The notes under the pieces are model-generated. The model did no database searches. It saw only the letters and a list, made by a program, of their open reading frames with translations, and was not told the DNA's origin. A DNA stretch of 64,000 nt, taken from Candidatus Nitrotoga fabula (GTDB lineage: Bacteria; Pseudomonadota; Gammaproteobacteria; Burkholderiales; Gallionellaceae). Where the stretch lies: NCBI RefSeq assembly GCF_905221025.1, contig NZ_CAJNBL010000034.1, positions 22,720 through 86,719 on the forward strand, in the 5' to 3' direction. Positions within the stretch are counted from its first letter, which is position 1; each line of letters opens with the position of its first letter. Of the stretch, positions 58,414 through 64,000 are shown one piece after another. Position numbers and translations under genes: made by a program.

Positions 58414-59607
58414 ATGTCAGACCAATCTAATCAGGTAGAATATTTCTGCCAGCCTGAAACACTTGCCGTGCATGCAGGCATAAAGCGCAGCCAATTCAAT
58501 GAGCATAGCGAAGCCATGTATCTGACTTCCAGCTTCGTGTTCGATAGCGCGGCACAAGCTGCTGCACGTTTTATCGGCGAAGAACCGGGCAACATTTATT
58601 CGCGTTTTACCAACCCGACGGTTAGCATGTTTGAAGAGCGTCTGGCCGAGCTGGAAGGTGCAGAGCAGTGTGTAGCAACCGCATCAGGGATGTCAGCGAT
58701 TCTGGCATGCTGCATGGGTTGGCTAAAATCCGGGGATCATATTGTCGCTTCCCGCAGCATATTCGGTTCGACCGTAAACTTGTTTGGCACCATACTCAAA
58801 CGCTTTGGCGTGGATACTACGTTTGTTTCTGCTACTGATGTAAGCGAATGGGAAACCGCGGTGTGTTCCGCGACCCGGTTGTTTTTCCTGGAGACTCCAT
58901 CCAATCCCCTTACTGAAATATCCGATATCGCAGGCATTGCTGCTGTTGCGAAGCGACACAGTGTGTTGCTGGTGGTGGACAATTGCTTTTGCACCCCCAT
59001 ACTGCAGCTTCCGCTAAAGCTGGGGGCTGACATTGTGATTCACTCCGCAACCAAATATCTGGATGGACAAGGGCGCGTACTGGGAGGGGCGGTACTGGGC
59101 AGCAGGAAGCTGATGGAGCCCGTGTACCATTTTTTGCGAACGGCGGGACCGACCATGAGCGCATTCAATGCATGGATATTCCTGAAAGGCATGGAAACAC
59201 TGAAGATACGCATGGATGCGCACAGCGCCAATGCGCTGTCCGTGGCACAATGGCTGGAGAAGCAGCCCAATGTGTTGCGGGTGTACTATCCTGGCCTTGC
59301 CTCGCATCCGCAGCATGAACTGGCGATGAGACAGCAAAAAACTGGCGGCGGAATTGTTTCGTTTGCAGTAAAGGGTGGCAGAGAGGAAGCATGGCGTGTG
59401 ATCGATAGCACGCGCATCGTTTCGATTACGGCTAATCTGGGGGATACCAAAACCACGCTAACACACCCGGCTACCACAACTCATGCTCGAATAACACAAG
59501 AGGCCCGGGATGCCGCAGGCATTACTGAGAATTTGCTGCGTATTGCAGTCGGGCTGGAAGCGCCATGTGACATCCAGGCCGATCTTGCGCGCGGTTTACA
59601 GGCATAA
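58414..59607 (+). CDS. metZ: O-succinylhomoserine sulfhydrylase
   Basis: PLP enzyme making homocysteine from O-succinylhomoserine and sulfide, the direct-sulfhydrylation route to methionine. 397 residues of the Cys/Met metabolism family. The PLP lysine is in HSATKYLDGQGRVLGG; YSRFTNPTVSMFEERLAELEGAE and VVDNCFCTPILQ are typical. ATG 58414 follows GGAGGAG. Controlled by the SAM-II riboswitch and terminator just upstream. Confidence 0.96.
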   Translation: MSDQSNQVEYFCQPETLAVHAGIKRSQFNEHSEAMYLTSSFVFDSAAQAAARFIGEEPGNIYSRFTNPTVSMFEERLAELEGAEQCVATASGMSAILACCMGWLKSGDHIVASRSIFGSTVNLFGTILKRFGVDTTFVSATDVSEWETAVCSATRLFFLETPSNPLTEISDIAGIAAVAKRHSVLLVVDNCFCTPILQLPLKLGADIVIHSATKYLDGQGRVLGGAVLGSRKLMEPVYHFLRTAGPTMSAFNAWIFLKGMETLKIRMDAHSANALSVAQWLEKQPNVLRVYYPGLASHPQHELAMRQQKTGGGIVSFAVKGGREEAWRVIDSTRIVSITANLGDTKTTLTHPATTTHARITQEARDAAGITENLLRIAVGLEAPCDIQADLARGLQA

Positions 59608-59714
59608 GAGGTTTTCATTCGCACGGTCAGAGGGGATGATGTTTCCGGGCAAGGCGGGGTTGCCCCACAGAAGGTGGCATTCGCCCGGTCATGGAGAGAT
59701 TTTTCAGGTCAATT

Positions 59715-60224
59715 ATGTTTGGAAACGGCAGGAATGAAAATCTGGCAATGCAGGTTGGTAACACACTGGATTCATATGGCTGGATGCTGGCTATAGCTGA
59801 ATCATGCACGGGTGGGGCAGTGGCCTGTGCGGTTACGGATATCGCAGGGAGTTCCGGATGGTTTGAACGCGGTTTTGTAACTTATTCAAACGACGCCAAG
59901 CATGAAATGCTGGACGTAAGCCAAGATACGCTGGCCCGCTGGGGTGCTGTAAGCGAGGCGGTAGTGCGTGAAATGGTGGCGGGAGCGCTGAACCATAGCC
60001 ATGCTCAAGTGGCGCTGGCTGTCAGTGGTATTGCCGGCCCGGGGGGCGGCACGCCGGACAAGCCTGTGGGCACAGTATGGTTTGCCTGGGGAACTGGGGA
60101 GGGGCAACTTGTTACCCGTCTTTGTCATTTTTCCGGGGATCGTGCAGAGGTCCGTACGCAGTCGGTAGGCGTTGCGTTGCAGGGGGTTCTGGAGTTGCTG
60201 AACCAAGTGATCAGGGTGGCGTAA
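59715..60224 (+). CDS. pncC: Nicotinamide-nucleotide amidohydrolase PncC (CinA C-terminal domain family)
   Basis: Deamidates NMN to NaMN for NAD recycling. About 169 residues. Active-site Ser in AESCTGGAVA, then VTDIAGSSGWFERGFVTYSN and VSGIAGPGGGTPDKPVGTVW, the family signature. Start uncertain: ATG 59691, 59715 and 59748 are all in frame; 59715 has an AGGTCAATT stretch before it. It lies upstream of recA, an arrangement often seen in bacteria. Confidence 0.9.
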   Translation: MFGNGRNENLAMQVGNTLDSYGWMLAIAESCTGGAVACAVTDIAGSSGWFERGFVTYSNDAKHEMLDVSQDTLARWGAVSEAVVREMVAGALNHSHAQVALAVSGIAGPGGGTPDKPVGTVWFAWGTGEGQLVTRLCHFSGDRAEVRTQSVGVALQGVLELLNQVIRVA

Positions 60225-60421
60225 AGTCGTACCGGTACGGGAAGCCGCGATGACCCCAGGTTCTCTTCGGTTGGCTTCTGCAGGAAGGATATGGAAAACG
60301 ATATAATTGCAATAATGCTACAAAATAACATTGTCCATCAGGAAATGGGCCTTTCGGTCTGGCTTTATGGTCTGTAGCCAGAATTATTATATAATGTATT
60401 TATTGAACATGGGATAACTGT
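60225..60421. other. recA upstream region
   Basis: TATAAT at 60390-60395 is a good -10 hexamer about 27 bp before the ATG; the -35 is unclear. No CTGT-N8-ACAG LexA box was found between pncC and recA. Confidence 0.5.
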
Positions 60422-61453
60422 ATGGATGATAATAAAAATAAGGCGTTGGCCGCAGCATTGAGCCAGATTGAAAAACAGTTTGGCAAGGGCTCGATCATGC
60501 GTCTGGGTGAGCATGAGATTGCACGTGATATCCAGGTCGTATCCACTGGATCGTTAGGGCTGGATATTGCGCTGGGCGTGGGTGGTTTGCCGCGTGGCCG
60601 CGTAATAGAAATTTATGGGCCCGAATCTTCGGGGAAAACCACGCTTACGTTGCAAGTAATTGCTGAAATGCAGAAGTTGGGAGGCACCGCTGCATTTATT
60701 GATGCCGAGCATGCGCTTGATCCGCAGTATGCGCAAAAACTGGGTGTCAATGTAGGCGATCTTCTGATTTCGCAACCGGACAATGGCGAGCAGGCGCTGG
60801 AAATCGCTGATATGCTCGTACGCTCTTCCGCCGTGGACGTGGTGGTGATTGACTCCGTAGCGGCATTGACTCCCAAAGCAGAAATCGAAGGGGATATGGG
60901 TGATGCGCAGATGGGACTGCAGGCGAGATTGATGTCGCAGGCATTGCGCAAACTGACCGCCAATATCAAACGTTCCAATGTGACAGTGATTTTTATCAAC
61001 CAGATCCGCATGAAAATCGGAGTAATGTTTGGTAGCCCGGAAACCACGACCGGCGGCAATGCCCTGAAGTTCTATGCATCGGTTCGGCTGGATATTCGCC
61101 GTATCGGGTCGATCAAAAAAGGCGAGGAAGTGATTGGTTCAGAAACTCGTGTCAAAGTGGTCAAGAATAAGGTGGCGCCGCCTTTCAAACAGGCAGAATT
61201 TGACATTCTGTATGGCGAAGGCATATCCCGTGAAGGCGAAATCGTAGAGCTTGGGGTAATGCACAAATTGATCGAAAAAGCGGGTGCCTGGTATAGCTAC
61301 AAAGGTGAAAAAATTGGCCAGGGGAAAGATAATGCACGTGAATATCTGAAAGAGCACCCTGAAATGGCTGCTGAAATCGAGAGCAAGATTCGTGCTGCGT
61401 CTGGTGTGGTTGCGCTCAACAGCAGAATGGAAAGCAGTGCCGAAGAGGCCTGA
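60422..61453 (+). CDS. recA: Recombinase RecA
   Basis: ATP-dependent strand-exchange protein of homologous recombination and co-protease for SOS repressors. 343 residues. Walker [15 protein letters not shown]2 loop region [19 protein letters not shown], oligomerisation motif [12 protein letters not shown], and acidic C-terminus [11 protein letters not shown] 60422. recX overlaps its 3' end. Confidence 0.99.
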   Translation: MDDNKNKALAAALSQIEKQFGKGSIMRLGEHEIARDIQVVSTGSLGLDIALGVGGLPRGRVIEIYGPESSGKTTLTLQVIAEMQKLGGTAAFIDAEHALDPQYAQKLGVNVGDLLISQPDNGEQALEIADMLVRSSAVDVVVIDSVAALTPKAEIEGDMGDAQMGLQARLMSQALRKLTANIKRSNVTVIFINQIRMKIGVMFGSPETTTGGNALKFYASVRLDIRRIGSIKKGEEVIGSETRVKVVKNKVAPPFKQAEFDILYGEGISREGEIVELGVMHKLIEKAGAWYSYKGEKIGQGKDNAREYLKEHPEMAAEIESKIRAASGVVALNSRMESSAEEA

Positions 61454-61880
61454 ACTAAATTTGTATGCCCGCGCGATTCAATGTCTGGCAAAGCGTGAGT
61501 ACAGCCGCGCAGAACTTCGTGCCAGGCTTTTGACCCAGGTCGAGTCTGGCAGCAATGTGGATGAGGTTCTGGATGAGTTGGAAAATCGCGGCCGGCTTTC
61601 TGATTCTCGTGTGGTCGAGCAAACATTGCGTATCCGGCGTAGCCGATTTGGCATGCAGCGTATCGCTTTTGAACTGCGTCAAAAAGGCATAGACGAGAAA
61701 CTGGTCTGTGAGGCGATGCCTGAACTGAAAGATTCAGAACTGGAAGTGGCTCGTGGTGTCTGGCAAAAAAAATTCGGTGTGTTTCCGGAGGACGACAGAG
61801 AGAAGGCAAGACAGATACGTTTCCTGCAGTCCCGCGGGTTTGCACAAGATGTGATTTTCAAAGTGCTACGGGGTATATGA
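61437..61880 (+). CDS. recX: Regulatory protein RecX
   Basis: Modulator that caps RecA filaments. 147 residues of three-helix RecX repeats ([58 protein letters not shown]). The start is set at GTG 61437, inside the last codons of recA, because no ATG is close to the conserved region; the overlap of 17 bp suggests coupling. Other non-ATG starts nearby are possible. Confidence 0.9.
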   Translation: MPKRPELNLYARAIQCLAKREYSRAELRARLLTQVESGSNVDEVLDELENRGRLSDSRVVEQTLRIRRSRFGMQRIAFELRQKGIDEKLVCEAMPELKDSELEVARGVWQKKFGVFPEDDREKARQIRFLQSRGFAQDVIFKVLRGI

Positions 61881-62045
61881 GGATGGCTGTCAGACTGCTT
61901 AGCAACCGCGGAAGCGGAATCAATCCGAACAAAAGAGGGTACATGCAGGAAGTATCTGCAAGCGAGATAGTAAAAATCATGCCATCTCATCATAAAATAA
62001 AATACTGTTTGATGAGTATACTGTTAATATTAGAATAGCAGGGGA

Positions 62046-62636
62046 TCAGTTTCCTTTCTGCAGAAGCAGTTTGATATCCTGTACGATGAATTCAACCCGC
62101 TGGTTGTATGGAGATAGCAGTACGGGCTTGCCGCCAGTGCCAATCAGGTAGGTGCCATCTGAATGATCCAGCAGGTAGCCATTTTTTTCGGCATGTTTCT
62201 CATAGCTGATTGCAAATGTATCGGCTGCCTTTGCAATAGCTTGGGCATCGCCGTACAGGCCGAGGAAAGATGGATGAAAAAATGGAACATATTTTCCCAG
62301 AACCTGGGGTGTATCGCGCTCCGGATCAAGAGTAACAAAAAGTACTTGCACTCTATCTGCATCCTTGCCTAGCAATCGCATTGCCTGTGCAAGGTCGGCC
62401 AGCGTAGTCGGACAAATTTCCGGGCAGTGGGTATAGCCAAAAAATAATACGACTACCTTGTCCTTGAAATCGGATAACTTCAGCACTTTGCCACTGGGTT
62501 CGGTGAGACGGAAATCCGCTGGTTTTTCATCATATCGCCAGCTGACATCGATTGCCTGGAATGGTGAAGGGGGAGGGGCTGGTCTTTCGCATCCTGTCAG
62601 TAGTAGTGCGATCAGTAGCGGAATCAGGCTGCGCAT
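62046..62636 (-). CDS. SCO1/SenC-family copper lipoprotein
   Basis: Thioredoxin-fold copper chaperone for the CuA centre of cytochrome c oxidase. 196 residues from ATG 62636: signal with lipobox LLTGC (Cys16), so it is lipid-anchored facing the periplasm. Copper ligands: CxxxC in YTHCPEICPTT and His in LLDHSDGTYLI. AGGGAAACC precedes the ATG; an upstream in-frame start would destroy the signal. It is downstream of fnr on the same strand after 200 bp; no oxidase genes are in the window. Confidence 0.93.
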   Translation of the reverse strand: MRSLIPLLIALLLTGCERPAPPPSPFQAIDVSWRYDEKPADFRLTEPSGKVLKLSDFKDKVVVLFFGYTHCPEICPTTLADLAQAMRLLGKDADRVQVLFVTLDPERDTPQVLGKYVPFFHPSFLGLYGDAQAIAKAADTFAISYEKHAEKNGYLLDHSDGTYLIGTGGKPVLLSPYNQRVEFIVQDIKLLLQKGN

Positions 62637-62836
62637 TGGTTTCCCTGTACGAAAATCAGTAATTATTTTTCCGATGAATGATTTTAAGGCTATCGAAATA
62701 CGGTATAAAAAAGTATAAATATACGAATAGCATTCTGGATGGGCAGGTGGCAGTGGATTGCATGCAGGTGCGCACATTTTGTGCATGCTGGAATGAAATT
62801 CCAGGGGTGTCATAATTTAATTTTTCGAGATGTCCG

Positions 62837-63565
62837 TCAGCGTGCACGTTTCCCTATGCAGGCCTGGAGCCCTGACATGCAAAGTATTTCCAGGGACCGG
62901 TTGCGCATATGGATCAATTTACTATCCTGCAGGTGGGACAGTGCCCGGCTGACCGTTTCCAGCCGCAGACCGAGATAGCTGCCGATTTCCTGGCGGGTCA
63001 TGCGCAACTGGAAGGAGGTGGGCGAGTAGCCTCCCTCTGCAAAACGCTGTGAGAGATTGAGCAGAAATGTTGCAAGGCGCTCTTCTGCGCGCATTGAACC
63101 GAGAAGCAGCATAATGTTCTGGTCGCGCACAATTTCCCGGCTGAGGATACGGTGCAGGTGCCGCTGCAGAGAGGGGAGTTCGCGGCTGAGATCTTCCAGT
63201 TTGCTGAACGGGATTTCGCATACTTCGCTATCTTCCAGCGCGACGGCATCACAAGTGTGTGCATCGCTGTTGATTCCGTCCAGACCGATGATTTCTCCCG
63301 CCATCTGAAAGCCGGTTGCCTGTTCGCGTCCATCTTCATTGAGTATCTGAGTTTTGAAAAAACCGGTTCGGATTGCATACAGTGCCTGGAATTTATCTCC
63401 GCTACGGTACAGGATGCTACCTTGGCGGTACACGCCCTTGCGAGAAATCAAATTGTCCAGTCGGGTTATTTCAACACTGTTCAGGTTGACGGGGAGACAT
63501 AGTTTGCGCAAATTGCAAGTTGAACATGCTGGTTTTAAAGAATTTCCCGGAACAGGCTTGTGCAT
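62837..63565 (-). CDS. fnr: Fnr/Anr-type oxygen-sensing regulator
   Basis: CRP/FNR-family dimer that controls the aerobic-anaerobic switch. 242 residues. Cys14, Cys17 and Cys23 (CSTCNLRKLC, spacing as in E. coli Fnr) and Cys105 in AHTCDAV can hold the oxygen-labile [4Fe-4S] cluster. The C-terminal helix-turn-helix TRQEIGSYLGLRLETVSRAL has the E-x-x-S-R recognition residues that read TTGAT half-sites. An FNR box overlaps its own promoter. Confidence 0.94.
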   Translation of the reverse strand: MHKPVPGNSLKPACSTCNLRKLCLPVNLNSVEITRLDNLISRKGVYRQGSILYRSGDKFQALYAIRTGFFKTQILNEDGREQATGFQMAGEIIGLDGINSDAHTCDAVALEDSEVCEIPFSKLEDLSRELPSLQRHLHRILSREIVRDQNIMLLLGSMRAEERLATFLLNLSQRFAEGGYSPTSFQLRMTRQEIGSYLGLRLETVSRALSHLQDSKLIHMRNRSLEILCMSGLQACIGKRAR

Positions 63566-64000
63566 AGTCAGAACCCGTGAATTAAAGTATTAGGGTATGC
63601 TGCATTGTCAATGTGTGAAAAATTATAGGCACATTTTGACATATATCAAGACGTAAATGAGAAATTTATAGTTATTACCTGCATTGTTGTGGTTTTTTAA
63701 TTTCCGTGAACCATGTTGGTAAAATAATTTATTGTTTTTAATGGTGTTTTTAAGGATGGTCGTAACTGAAAAAAGGCGAGATTGACTAAAGAGGCTGCGA
63801 GGTATGCCGTGCTGTGACTGCCGGTTAACTGATGCCTGTAGCAGGAACCGTGAAGCATGGCTTGGTTGCATTTGATTTTGAATCCTGGGAACCGGAGTCA
63901 GGGCGGTGGGCATGTAGAGATGGAATTAAGCAGAAAAGCGGCTGTATCCGGCCCCTTCCTGATGCATAGGTAATGATTACCCGAAGCGACCAGTGATGTA
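63566..64000. other. fnr upstream region to window edge
   Basis: 435 bp with no supported gene. Contains the fnr promoter and FNR box (63622-63649); AT-rich to about 63750. Any divergent gene would begin beyond the window. Confidence 0.55.
63622..63649 (-). promoter_or_regulatory. fnr promoter overlapped by an FNR box
   Basis: On the minus strand: TTGATA (63649-63644), 16 bp, TATAAT (63627-63622). The 14-bp TTGACATATATCAA at 63636-63649 differs from the FNR/Anr consensus TTGAT-N4-ATCAA at one position and covers the -35 and spacer, centred at about -28. Such a position predicts repression, that is, negative autoregulation. Confidence 0.7.

Overview
The window looks like chromosome of a betaproteobacterium, most likely a Nitrosomonadales (Nitrosomonas-like) organism. 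This rests on gene order and protein flavour (sdhCDAB-sdhE-gltA-sucAB-lpd, tig-clpP-clpX-lon-ppiD, pepA-holC-valS with lptFG opposite, metZ behind a SAM-II riboswitch, recA-recX, sco1 next to fnr). It is an inference, since no rRNA is present. Base composition is mixed except for one clearly AT-rich gene at 33206-34942.

Layout. 1-2547: hom (5' truncated by the window edge) and thrC, the end of threonine synthesis. 2796-13687: a TCA-cycle block (succinate dehydrogenase, its flavinylation factor, citrate synthase, and the E1, E2 and E3 subunits of 2-oxoglutarate dehydrogenase). 14102-22416: tRNA-Leu, then a protein quality-control block (trigger factor, ClpP, ClpX, Lon with a near-consensus sigma-32 promoter, tRNA-Val and tRNA-Asp with a terminator, PpiD). 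22565-25151: a type IV pilin, a BepA-like metalloprotease and TusA. 25148-32737: valS (with an unusual in-frame N-terminal extension), holC and pepA on the minus strand, facing lptF-lptG. 33206-35297: an AT-rich P-loop NTPase gene of KAP type, with a 13-bp direct repeat upstream and at its 3' end, and a small lipoprotein.

35398-52138 is the most unusual part: about 16.7 kb with ten minus-strand genes in tight, mostly coupled order. The first six (reading from 52138 downward) encode large beta-rich proteins without signal peptides. Five share an N-terminal signature of the type F-x-D-x-A-D-P-x-x-(Y/F)-x-Y-L-P; at least three also share a P-Q-G motif, a V-D-L-(D/N)-D-P motif and C-terminal beta repeats. 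One has collagen-like Gly-Ala-Thr repeats, an OmpA-like segment and a Pro-Thr repeat. They are followed by an ABBA-prenyltransferase-like protein, an alpha/alpha-toroid protein carrying a class II terpene-cyclase-like DADDTA motif, a small ORF and a glycosidase-like lipoprotein. I recognise no described system with this content. A candidate promoter and a perfect 22-bp palindrome lie upstream.

52653-64000: a secreted delta-60-repeat protein, a decayed YqhA-like membrane-protein gene, a metallo-beta-lactamase-fold hydrolase, a 31-residue membrane protein, a WYL regulator, a SAM-II riboswitch with terminator ahead of metZ, pncC, recA-recX, a SCO1-type copper lipoprotein, and an Fnr regulator with an FNR box overlapping its own promoter. 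No CRISPR array, rRNA operon or intact insertion sequence was seen.
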